From Microcaldota archaeon (GTDB taxonomy: Archaea > Micrarchaeota > Micrarchaeia > Micrarchaeales > CABMGC01), in NCBI GenBank assembly GCA_021791075.1, contig JAJYXH010000064.1, forward strand, positions 1 to 8,369: a stretch of 8,369 nucleotides of DNA, in the 5' to 3' direction. Positions 1 through 6,542 of this stretch are shown in pieces. The stretch's first letter is position 1. The number at the start of each line of letters is the position of its first letter. The notes beneath the pieces were generated by a model. That model ran no database searches. It was not told where the DNA came from and worked only from the letters and a program-made list of their open reading frames with translations. The translations under genes were made by a program, and so were the position numbers.

Positions 1-1304
1 GTTCCAAGGCTCTTGAGGTCGAGCTTCGCAAGTGCCTTTCCGGGATTGTCGTAGTACTCCTTGCAGAACTCGTTTATGCCTGCTAGATCCCTGACCCCCG
101 ACTCGTTGAGTTTCTCAAGCATCTTTGCCCTTCTCTTCTCCTCGAGTATGATCTGGTTTGGAGGGAACCCGGTCAGTGATGAGAGCGTATCACGGTATGT
201 TATGCTTGGCAGTATGTCAGAGCCCTTGTGCGTCTTGTAATCGTATGTGAACAGGTCTGAGAGCAGCACCTGGGTCTCTATCCCGGATATCTCAGAGACC
301 TGCGTGATCCTTCTTATGTACTTGTTGCCCTCGCTCAGCCTTGAGACCACTATTATCGCGTCTATGAGCGGTATTATCTCCTTGTCTATGTTCATCGGCG
401 CGTACTCAAGCCTTGTTACCACATCCCTGCTCGTGCTTGCGTGGAGGGTGCACATGCCTACCTTTCCGATGTTCATTGCAGTCATCATGTCAACTGCCTC
501 GGCTCCCCTCACCTCCCCGACCATTATCATGTCAGGCCTCATTCTCAAGGAGTTCTTGACAAGATCTGCCATCGAGACGTCGATGCTGGTCTCGAGCCTC
601 ACGCAGTTCTCCTGCGTTGTCGTGTTGAGCTCGTACGTATCCTCTATGACCACTATCCTGGACTCGGGCCTGAAGAAGCTGAACATTGCATTAAGAAGTG
701 TCGTCTTTCCAGATGCAGGCATTCCCCCGAACATGAGGTTTGCAGGCCGGACCCTTAGTCCCTCCGCATAGAGCCACAGCCTGCCTGCGAGGTTGTAGCT
801 GAGCTCCCCCACGTTTATAAGGTCTATTATGCTGAGTGCCCTGTTCTTGAAGTTCCTGATCGTTATGTTGGGCCCCATCGGCGAGTCAACTATGTTGGAC
901 CTTGAGCCGTTAGGGAGATGGACGTCGAATATGTTCCTGTTGGCCGCAGACGTCGTATTGTACATCTTCATCTTTGCGACAAAGAGCGCGAGATCCCGCT
1001 TGGACTCTATCTTGTCTGGCGCCTTTATGTCGCCCTGATCCGTGTCGTAGACGAAGATGTTGGCGGTGTTGTTCACCATTATGTCTTCGATTCTCTCGTC
1101 GACCAGGTAGTTGTCTATCGGGGCGAAGGTCTTTGCGTCCTTTACTATCTTCTCGAGCTCGTCCTTTGCTATTGTCGGGTGGATTGACCGGACTATCCTC
1201 TCCACGTATGAGTCTATCTCTTCCTGGGAAGTCATGTTCGCGAGCTTTCCTTCCAGTGCGCTGAAGACGCTCAGTTCCAGTTCGTAAAAATCTTCGTCTT
1301 TCAT
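1..1304 (-). CDS. Type II/IV secretion system ATPase, VirB11/CpaF (TadA)-like, C-terminus cut by window edge
   Basis: This is a hexameric traffic ATPase that would power assembly of a type IV pilus-like or Tad-type surface structure from the cytoplasmic face of the membrane. The reading frame gives 434 residues from the ATG at 1304 to base 3 with no stop, so the gene continues past base 1. Residues 1-60 are helical and charged. Residues 60-155 match the N-terminal domain of the family. The Walker A loop is GGMPASGKTT (193-202). The Asp-box-like acidic strand VVIEDTYEL is at 218-226, Walker B MIMVGEVRG at 259-267, and the His-box TLHAS at 286-290. These motifs in this order are diagnostic of the VirB11/PilT/GspE superfamily; the TLHAS and GEVRGAEA forms fit archaeal CpaF-like members. 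The usual partner, a TadC/FlaJ-like membrane protein, is not in the window and may lie beyond base 1. Antisense ORFs over this region are shadows. Family assignment is firm; the exact pilus system is unknown. Confidence 0.93.
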   Translation of the reverse strand, partial: MKDEDFYELELSVFSALEGKLANMTSQEEIDSYVERIVRSIHPTIAKDELEKIVKDAKTFAPIDNYLVDERIEDIMVNNTANIFVYDTDQGDIKAPDKIESKRDLALFVAKMKMYNTTSAANRNIFDVHLPNGSRSNIVDSPMGPNITIRNFKNRALSIIDLINVGELSYNLAGRLWLYAEGLRVRPANLMFGGMPASGKTTLLNAMFSFFRPESRIVVIEDTYELNTTTQENCVRLETSIDVSMADLVKNSLRMRPDMIMVGEVRGAEAVDMMTAMNIGKVGMCTLHASTSRDVVTRLEYAPMNIDKEIIPLIDAIIVVSRLSEGNKYIRRITQVSEISGIETQVLLSDLFTYDYKTHKGSDILPSITYRDTLSSLTGFPPNQIILEEKRRAKMLEKLNESGVRDLAGINEFCKEYYDNPGKALAKLDLKSLG

Positions 1305-1335
1305 GGAGATTGCCGATTATATTCAAACACAAAGG

Positions 1336-1343
1336 CTTTAAAA
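1336..1343 (-). promoter_or_regulatory. TATA-like element for the secretion ATPase gene
   Basis: On the minus strand this reads TTTTAAAG, and its centre lies about 35 bases before the ATG at 1304. With the usual 25-27 base distance from box to start site, transcription would begin near 1313 and leave a leader of only about 10 bases. No clear Shine-Dalgarno sequence precedes the ATG, which fits a very short leader. A second AT-rich stretch (GAATATAAT, about 1317-1325) lies too close to the ATG to work as the box. The element sits in the 63-base gap after the upstream minus-strand gene, so the ATPase can be transcribed on its own. A 10-base palindrome AACCGCGGTT (1360-1369) overlaps the upstream stop codon. 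Confidence 0.4.
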
Positions 1344-1367
1344 CAACTGTGCCCGGAGGAACCGCGG

Positions 1368-1892
1368 TTATTTGGATAGCTTCTTAAGGTCGATCTCCAC
1401 CCTCCTCTCATTGTTCGGTGTGATCCCCCCTTGGTCGGAGATGCCTCCGCCGGTTATGTAGAGCGCTGATACGGTTACCTTGAAGAACCTGAACTCCGAG
1501 GCGCCGCCGTAGTTCTCCGGAGGATAGCGCTGGGTGGGCGGCATTCTGGATTCAGGAAAGAATTTGCCCACGTAAAGTTCGATTACTCCGGGAAGTTCGG
1601 CTTCCTCAACAAGCTCTGCCTCGCCCTCGGCCTGGATCCCGTCCGAGCTGCCGATCCCCTGTGTTGAGTCGAATATCTGGAACGCGATGTTTGGATTCTT
1701 GCTTATGTTTTCGGCGTGTCTGGAGTCTATTGCCGATAGGAAGTAGAAGTTGTACTCCTTGTCGCAGACATACGAGACCGTTGCCGCCCATACGTCATTC
1801 TTGCCGTCGCTCGTGGCGGTGACCATGTAGTTGTTACCGTCTATCATGGACTTTGCCCTGCTCTCGTAAGATCCGTACTGCTTCTTTGCCAT
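1368..1892 (-). CDS. PNPOx-like FMN-binding split-barrel protein (paralogue 1)
   Basis: This 174-residue protein has the pyridoxamine 5'-phosphate oxidase-like fold, which usually binds FMN (in some archaea and actinobacteria, F420 or haem). Visible landmarks are the strand VWAATVSYV (34-42), YNFYFLSAID (47-56), the conserved SRHAENISKNP (57-67) and GIQAEGEAEL (85-94). The same landmarks recur in the protein at 6543-7016. The segment at 110-130 is rich in Pro and Tyr, and the C-terminal tail (145-174) is Gly-rich, then charged; neither has a counterpart in the second copy. The open frame continues upstream to 2159, but only as antisense to sdhA. The ATG at 1892 is preferred because the protein similarity starts there and a TATA box lies at exactly the distance expected for a leaderless transcript. 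It is divergent from the succinate dehydrogenase operon. The substrate is unknown; general stress or flavin-reductase-type roles are possible but not shown. Confidence 0.85.
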   Translation of the reverse strand: MAKKQYGSYESRAKSMIDGNNYMVTATSDGKNDVWAATVSYVCDKEYNFYFLSAIDSRHAENISKNPNIAFQIFDSTQGIGSSDGIQAEGEAELVEEAELPGVIELYVGKFFPESRMPPTQRYPPENYGGASEFRFFKVTVSALYITGGGISDQGGITPNNERRVEIDLKKLSK

Positions 1893-1914
1893 GATACTAT
1901 AATGGTATGAGCAG

Positions 1915-1922
1915 TTTATATA
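1915..1922 (-). promoter_or_regulatory. TATA box of PNPOx-like gene (leaderless)
   Basis: On the minus strand the sequence CCTATATAAA contains TATATAAA, a near-perfect archaeal TATA box, preceded by an A-rich stretch suited to a BRE. Its centre lies about 26 bases from the A of the ATG at 1892, so the predicted start site falls on or within a base or two of the start codon. No Shine-Dalgarno motif is present. This strongly suggests a leaderless mRNA. Confidence 0.7.
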
Positions 1923-1965
1923 GGTTTTTGGGTGGGCTTGAACCTGGGACGCAAATCTAAAAACG

Positions 1966-1972
1966 TTTAATA
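1966..1972 (+). promoter_or_regulatory. Probable TATA element of the sdh-fum operon
   Basis: TTTAATA, preceded by a purine-rich run (CTAAAAACG), is the best box upstream of sdhA. From its centre the transcription start would fall near 1993-1996, that is, at the second of three in-frame ATGs (1987, 1993, 1999). A weaker alternative, TCTAAAAA at 1956-1963, would place the start near 1985, next to the first ATG. In either case the operon mRNA would have almost no leader. The box lies about 45 bases from the divergent TATA box of the PNPOx-like gene, so the two promoters share a 94-base region in which a single regulator could affect both. Confidence 0.5.
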
Positions 1973-1986
1973 GGTTTTCCGCAGAT

Positions 1987-3741
1987 ATGAGAATGTACAT
2001 GGAGATACTAGATTTCGACATTGTGGTTCTTGGGAGCGGGATAGCGGGAATGACCTCTGCGATACATGCTGAGCTAGCCGCCGGGGAGAAGCTGCGGATC
2101 GCGCTCGTCTCTAAGGTGCATGCGATGCGGAGCCACTCTGTCTCCGCGGAAGGAGGCATCTCCGGGGTCCTCTATCCTACCGAGAACAAGGACTCCGTAT
2201 TACTTCACGGATATGATACTGTGAAGGGCTCGGACTATCTTGCGGACCAGGATGCGGTTGAGATGCTGGCGGAGAACGCACCGAAGGAGATAAAGTTCTT
2301 TGAGCATCTCGGCGTTCCGTGGAACAGGGAGGAGAACGGAAGGATAAACGAGAGGCCATTCGGGGGCATGTCGGTTCCTAGGACGGCATTTGCGGCAGAC
2401 AAGACCGGATTCTTCATGATGCGCGCACTATACGACGAGATCACACTGCACAAGGGAGTAGAGATCTTCCACGAATACATAGTCACTGCGCTCCTGATGG
2501 ACAGGGGCAGATTCGTCGGGCTCCATGCGATCGGCCTAAAGAGCGGCAGGCAGGTTCTCTTCAGGGCAAAGTCCTGCGTAATTGCAACGGGCGGATTTGC
2601 AAGGATCTACGGTTTTGCAACGACATCTTACTCGAGCACGGGAGACGGAATAGCCCTTGCGTACAGGGCCGGGCTTCCACTAAAGGACATGGAGTTCGTG
2701 CAATTCCATCCCACAGGACTGATACCGAGCGGGATACTGATAACCGAAGCGGCAAGGGGCGAGGGAGCGTATCTAAGGAACTCGAAGGGGGAGCGCTTCA
2801 TGGAGAGATACGCAAAGAGCAAGATGGAGCTTGCCCCTAGGGACATAGTTGCCAGGGCGATAATAAGCGAGATAGAGGCGGGGCGCGGACTGCGCAACAA
2901 GGAGTCCGGTCTCGAGTATGTCCATCTTGACCTGACCCACCTTGACTCCAGGAAGATAGACGAGAAGCTGCCGATGGTGAGGGACATCACGACAAAGATG
3001 CTGCATCTTGATCCGAGCAAGGATCTGATACCGATAAGGCCGGCAAGCCACTTCACCATGGGAGGCATACACACCAACATAAACGGCGAGGTAATGGCGG
3101 GACCTTCGGGAAAGACCGCTGATGGGATCTGGGCGGTAGGAGAGTGTGCATGCGTGAGCGTACACGGAGCGAATAGGCTCGGGAGCAACTCCCTGAGCCA
3201 GTGTGCGGTCTGGGGAAGAATAGTAGGCACCGCGATTGCAAAGCATGCGAAGGGATCGTGGAAGATCACTACAGAGGCTGCCCGGGAACTTTCGGCGGAG
3301 GAGGAGAATAGGATAACAGATCTTACGGAGAGAAAGGGGAGCGAGGATCCCTATGAGATAATGAAGGAGATGCAGGCAACGCTTGACAAGAACCTGTACG
3401 TATACAAGACCGTTGCGGGAATGAAGAGGGCAATAAAGGAGATGCGAAAACTTAGGTCAAGGTACGCTGATATTTACATTAAGGACAAGGGCAGTGTCTA
3501 CAATACGAACCTACGGGATGCGATAGAGATCGGAAACATGCTGGAGCTGGCTGGCGTGGTTGCGGAGTGCGCAGCCGCGAGGAAGGAGAGCAGGGGATCC
3601 CATTACGTCCTTGAGTATCCAGAGAGGAACGATAAGAAGTGGATGAAGCACACGATTGCACAGAGAAGCATCAGGGGCACAAGGATAAGTTACATTCCAG
3701 TAAGGATAAATAAGTGGAGACCTGAGAAGAGGGTTTACTGA
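1987..3741 (+). CDS. sdhA: Succinate dehydrogenase / fumarate reductase flavoprotein subunit
   Basis: This is the FAD-carrying catalytic subunit that interconverts succinate and fumarate on the cytoplasmic side of the membrane. From the first ATG it is 584 residues, a normal family length. The dinucleotide-binding loop GSGIAG is at 16-21. The covalent-FAD site is RSHSVSAEGG (48-57), with His50 the expected FAD-linked residue. Substrate and proton-shuttle motifs follow: FHPTG (240-244), TEAARGEGA (253-261), PRDIVAR with catalytic Arg285 (284-290), SHFTMGG with His355 (354-360), and HGANRLGSNSL (393-403). The capping-region motif AADKTGF (136-142) is closer to E. coli FrdA than to SdhA, but direction of catalysis cannot be read from sequence. 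In-frame ATGs at 1987, 1993 and 1999 are all possible starts; 1999 leaves about ten residues before the FAD-binding core, as is common in the family, and fits the promoter best. First gene of a five-gene operon; sdhC follows after 8 bases. Confidence 0.97.
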   Translation: MRMYMEILDFDIVVLGSGIAGMTSAIHAELAAGEKLRIALVSKVHAMRSHSVSAEGGISGVLYPTENKDSVLLHGYDTVKGSDYLADQDAVEMLAENAPKEIKFFEHLGVPWNREENGRINERPFGGMSVPRTAFAADKTGFFMMRALYDEITLHKGVEIFHEYIVTALLMDRGRFVGLHAIGLKSGRQVLFRAKSCVIATGGFARIYGFATTSYSSTGDGIALAYRAGLPLKDMEFVQFHPTGLIPSGILITEAARGEGAYLRNSKGERFMERYAKSKMELAPRDIVARAIISEIEAGRGLRNKESGLEYVHLDLTHLDSRKIDEKLPMVRDITTKMLHLDPSKDLIPIRPASHFTMGGIHTNINGEVMAGPSGKTADGIWAVGECACVSVHGANRLGSNSLSQCAVWGRIVGTAIAKHAKGSWKITTEAARELSAEEENRITDLTERKGSEDPYEIMKEMQATLDKNLYVYKTVAGMKRAIKEMRKLRSRYADIYIKDKGSVYNTNLRDAIEIGNMLELAGVVAECAAARKESRGSHYVLEYPERNDKKWMKHTIAQRSIRGTRISYIPVRINKWRPEKRVY

Positions 3742-3749
3742 GGGATTTG

Positions 3750-4163
3750 ATGGCTGAGGGGTATGACGCAAGGGGAAGGCAGAGGAGCATCTTCAGGCTC
3801 GCCGGATTCGACTACGTTGCCCTTATCCACATGCTCTTTTACCGCATCCTGGTCTTCTTTGCGATAATAGCAGGAGCCGCAATACTGGCATCTTTATTCC
3901 TCTCGCCTTCGAGCCTTGGAATGCAGTATGCCGGACTCTTGGTTCTCGGAGTATGGATCCTGATAACCCCACAGCTCTTCGAGGCAATGCGGGCCGTGGG
4001 GCTGATGCTGAGCGGGGGCAGGTCCTCGGGAGATCTCAACAAGTCATTTGCAAACTTCGCCGGGGGCAACCGGCCTTACTATGCCTTCTGCAGGTCGCTG
4101 CCATACGCGACACTTACGCTCTGGATAGCCGGTTTTGTGATAATGCTGGTGATATTAACATGA
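3750..4163 (+). CDS. sdhC: Succinate dehydrogenase membrane anchor, 3 TM (SdhC-like)
   Basis: This 137-residue integral membrane protein has a basic N-terminus (ARGRQR, 7-12) and three hydrophobic spans at about 25-51, 58-77 and 119-136. By the positive-inside rule the N-terminus and the 78-118 loop (several Arg/Lys) are cytoplasmic. It is called SdhC from its place between sdhA and sdhB, its size and its helix count; I see no clear family signature in the residues. The start is ATG 3750, with GAGGG at 3740-3744 five bases upstream; a TTG just before it (3747) is less likely. The only histidine is His27 at the start of helix 1, the sole candidate haem-b ligand in the protein. It overlaps the next gene by four bases (ATGA), indicating translational coupling. 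It could be a lineage-specific anchor too diverged for standard SdhC profiles. Confidence 0.8.
   Translation: MAEGYDARGRQRSIFRLAGFDYVALIHMLFYRILVFFAIIAGAAILASLFLSPSSLGMQYAGLLVLGVWILITPQLFEAMRAVGLMLSGGRSSGDLNKSFANFAGGNRPYYAFCRSLPYATLTLWIAGFVIMLVILT
4148..4153 (+). promoter_or_regulatory. Ribosome binding site that fixes the SdhB-fusion start
   Basis: GGTGAT is complementary to the core of the archaeal 16S rRNA 3' end and lies six bases before the ATG at 4160. It supports 4160 as the start, rather than an earlier ATG at 3953 in the same frame, which would read through sdhC out of frame. The site lies inside the last codons of sdhC. Confidence 0.6.
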
Positions 4164-5155
4164 GAGCCTCGCGATACATGTTGTTTCTCTATGCCGCAAT
4201 GATCGGCACCCCGGTGCTGCTCTACATAAGGATCTTCAGCCTTGCGGGCGGCATGCTCTTGCTCAGTACGATACTGCTCGCGCTTGCCGCGATTGGACTG
4301 GTAGTTTTCGGCATTCTAGGATATATGGAGATCTACTCGGGAAGGAGGCCGGAGAAGATGCCGCTGGATATACCCGTACATTATGCGCCTGCCAGGCATG
4401 AAGGGCGTTTCGAAGGGGAGGGCAGGAGTGTTACTCTCAGGGTGGCCAGGTTCGACACCGAATCGAAGATGATGAAGGAGAAGGAGTATTGCGTCAGGGC
4501 CGACAGGCTTACCACCGTCCTTGGGGCCCTGCTTGCGATAAAGGAGAATGACGATCCGACATTGGCAATGAGGTACAGCTGCAGGATGGGAATATGCGGC
4601 TCTTGCGGAATGGTTATCAACGGAAAGCCTGCACTCGCCTGCGAGACAAATGTGTTTGACAGCATATCCAACGGAAAGATAATGGTGGAGCCGATGTACG
4701 GACATCCGCTCACGAGAGACCTTGTGACCGACTTCGATGACTTTTTTGAGAAGCACGTGTCGGTCAATCCGGGCCTCTACAGGAAGAACGGCGCGGAGAA
4801 GTACGCGGCAAAGAAGCCGTATGACCAGAGCAGGAAGGAGATAGACAAGTTCCTCCCTTATTCGTACTGCATCATGTGCGGATTGTGTCTTGATGCGTGC
4901 CCTGTTGTCAACGCGAACCCGAACTTCGCAGGGCCTCAGGCGCTATCGCAGGCATACAGATACCATGCAGATTCACGCGACCAGATGGGGGATAAAAGGC
5001 TTTTTGATATTGACACGGTAGACGGAGTTTGGGGATGCGAGTTCGCCGGCGCATGCTCGAAGGTGTGCCCTAAGGGAGTGGACCCTGCCGCGGCCATACA
5101 GCTACTCAAGGGCGAACTCTTTAAGAAGGTTGCAACAGATGAAAAGGAAGGTTAG
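4160..5155 (+). CDS. sdhB: Succinate dehydrogenase iron-sulfur subunit with N-terminal two-helix membrane domain
   Basis: This 331-residue protein has two parts. Residues 1-60 form two hydrophobic spans (about 7-26 and 29-55) ending in a basic stretch (GRRPEK, 61-66). After a linker, residues 88-331 are a complete SdhB. The plant-type ferredoxin domain has Cys141, 146, 149 and 161 for [2Fe-2S]. The C-terminal ferredoxin domain has CIMCGLCLDACP (237-248) and CEFAGACSKVCP (293-304). By family rules Cys237, 240, 243 and 303 bind [4Fe-4S], and Cys247, 293 and 299 bind [3Fe-4S]. All eleven ligands are present. It carries electrons from SdhA FAD to quinone. SdhB is normally a soluble protein of about 230-260 residues; here no separate sdhD exists and the extra hairpin sits where sdhD would be, so it is probably an SdhD-SdhB fusion. 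A hairpin leaves both ends cytoplasmic, which suits SdhB. The ATG overlaps the sdhC stop (ATGA); the next gene starts immediately after its TAG. Confidence 0.95.
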   Translation: MRASRYMLFLYAAMIGTPVLLYIRIFSLAGGMLLLSTILLALAAIGLVVFGILGYMEIYSGRRPEKMPLDIPVHYAPARHEGRFEGEGRSVTLRVARFDTESKMMKEKEYCVRADRLTTVLGALLAIKENDDPTLAMRYSCRMGICGSCGMVINGKPALACETNVFDSISNGKIMVEPMYGHPLTRDLVTDFDDFFEKHVSVNPGLYRKNGAEKYAAKKPYDQSRKEIDKFLPYSYCIMCGLCLDACPVVNANPNFAGPQALSQAYRYHADSRDQMGDKRLFDIDTVDGVWGCEFAGACSKVCPKGVDPAAAIQLLKGELFKKVATDEKEG

Positions 5156-6541
5156 ATGAGGTATAGAATAGAGCGCGACGCTCTTGGAAGCGTTAAGGTG
5201 CCTGCCGATGCTTATTATGGATCGGAAACCCAGAGAGCACTCGAATTGTTCAGGATCTCCGGAGTGCGCGTGCACATGGATTTCATAAAGTCGTATGTCA
5301 TGATAAAAAAGTCGGCAGCGATAGCGAATCGGAAGGCAGGAAAGCTGGACAGAAAGAAGGAGGAGGCGATAGTGAAGGCGTGCGACATGATCTTGGGCGG
5401 AAAGTTCATGGACCAATTCCCACTTGACGTCTTTCAGGCAGGAGCCGGAACGAACACCAACATGAATGTCAATGAGGTGATAGCGAACGTCGCGATAGGA
5501 ATACTCGGAGGGAAGAAGGGTAACTACAAGCTTGTCCATCCAAACGATCATGTAAACATGTCCCAGTCGACGAACGACACCTACCCGTCAAACATCAACG
5601 TATCTTCGTATCTGGCAATCACGGGCAGGCTGATACCGCAACTGCAGATGCTCAAGAAGTCGTTGAGCGGAAAGAGCAGGGAATTTTTCCGGGTAGTCAA
5701 GATAGGCAGGACGCACCTGCAAGAAGCGGTGCCCATGACGCTCGGAGAGGAGTTCGGAGCCTATTCTAGGGAAGTCGAGAGGGTAATGCACCTTCTCCAT
5801 AATTCGGCAGGGGAGTTGATGGAGCTCTCGCTCGGCGGAACGGCGGTGGGCACCGGCATAAACGCAGGAAAAGAGTATCAGAGATATGTGATACAGGAGT
5901 TGGACAGAATAACCGGAATAAAATTCAGGACAGCAAAGAACAAGTTCGCGGTTACCGAAAGCAGGATGGAGGTCATGGCGGCGAATGATGCGATCAGGGA
6001 GGTCGCGTTGGTACTGATAAAGATAGCCAATGACCTGCGACTCCTTTCATCCGGCCCAAGGGCAGGACTCCACGAAATAATTTTGCCCGAGACTCAACCA
6101 GGCTCGTCGATAATGCCAGGGAAGGTGAATCCGAGCATGCCTGAGATGCTGACGATGGTATGCTTCGAGGTGATGGGTCTAAACGGCAGCATAGTGGAAG
6201 CTGCAAGCAATGGCCAACTGGAGCTCAACGTCTTCATGCCGTTGATATCTTACAACATGCTCTTCTCGATAGACATAATGACAAAAGCGCTCGATGCGTT
6301 CAGGAAGAACTGCGTTGACGGGATAAAGGCAGACAGGGTATCGATCTCGAAGCACCTTGAGGACAACCTCTCGCTCGCGACGGCGCTGAATCAGTACATA
6401 GGCTATGCGAAGGCCGCGGAGATTGCAAGGAAGGCGTACAAGGAGGGTAAGACGATAAAACAGGTCTGCATGGAGATGAAGATCCTCGACAAAAAGACTC
6501 TTGACAGGGTACTGGATCCAAGACGAGAAGCGGGAAGATAG
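5156..6541 (+). CDS. fumC: Class II fumarate hydratase (fumarase/aspartase superfamily)
   Basis: This 461-residue protein is full length for the family and most likely hydrates fumarate to malate, the step after succinate dehydrogenase. Superfamily motifs are complete: GTNTNMNVNEVIAN (99-111), HPNDHVN (128-134), QSTND (137-141), GRTHLQ (184-189), and the catalytic flexible loop GSSIMPGKVNP (316-326), with the catalytic serine at 317/318, Lys323 and Asn325. HPND and LTMVC (332-336) favour fumarase. AspA-like traits are also present: VPADAYYG (15-22), EAVPMTLG (190-197), SMPE (327-330), GQLELNV (353-359) and a C-terminal section like that of aspartate ammonia-lyase. Aspartase therefore remains an alternative; location next to sdhB tips the call to fumarase. 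ATG 5156 abuts the sdhB TAG, with AGGAAGG (5145-5151) four bases upstream, so the genes are co-translated. Confidence 0.85.
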   Translation: MRYRIERDALGSVKVPADAYYGSETQRALELFRISGVRVHMDFIKSYVMIKKSAAIANRKAGKLDRKKEEAIVKACDMILGGKFMDQFPLDVFQAGAGTNTNMNVNEVIANVAIGILGGKKGNYKLVHPNDHVNMSQSTNDTYPSNINVSSYLAITGRLIPQLQMLKKSLSGKSREFFRVVKIGRTHLQEAVPMTLGEEFGAYSREVERVMHLLHNSAGELMELSLGGTAVGTGINAGKEYQRYVIQELDRITGIKFRTAKNKFAVTESRMEVMAANDAIREVALVLIKIANDLRLLSSGPRAGLHEIILPETQPGSSIMPGKVNPSMPEMLTMVCFEVMGLNGSIVEAASNGQLELNVFMPLISYNMLFSIDIMTKALDAFRKNCVDGIKADRVSISKHLEDNLSLATALNQYIGYAKAAEIARKAYKEGKTIKQVCMEMKILDKKTLDRVLDPRREAGR

Positions 6542-6542
6542 C

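Noticed and set aside
247..771. 174-residue plus-strand ORF with apparent hydrophobic stretches
   Set aside because: It is the antisense of the ATPase core that encodes Walker A, Walker B and the His box; its hydrophobicity comes from complementing charged codons.
910..1332. 140-residue minus-strand ORF
   Set aside because: It is a frame-shifted shadow of the secretion ATPase, rich in Arg/Gly/His with no family motif.
1360..1369. Palindrome AACCGCGGTT at the 3' end of the PNPOx-like gene, possible operator or terminator
   Set aside because: Ten bases, no second copy seen, no U-tract directly following; too short to support a function.
1893..2159. 89-residue upstream extension of the PNPOx-like frame on the minus strand
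   Set aside because: It lies antisense to the start of sdhA and crosses both promoters; family similarity begins at the ATG at 1892, where the TATA spacing also fits.
2628..3269. 213-residue minus-strand ORF opposite sdhA
   Set aside because: Long antisense ORFs are common in GC-biased coding DNA; sdhA is unambiguous here and this ORF shows no motif or start signal.
3953..4159. 69-residue upstream extension of the SdhB-fusion frame, starting at an ATG at 3953
   Set aside because: It overlaps sdhC in another frame, has shadow-like composition, and the ATG at 4160 has a good ribosome site and an ATGA junction.
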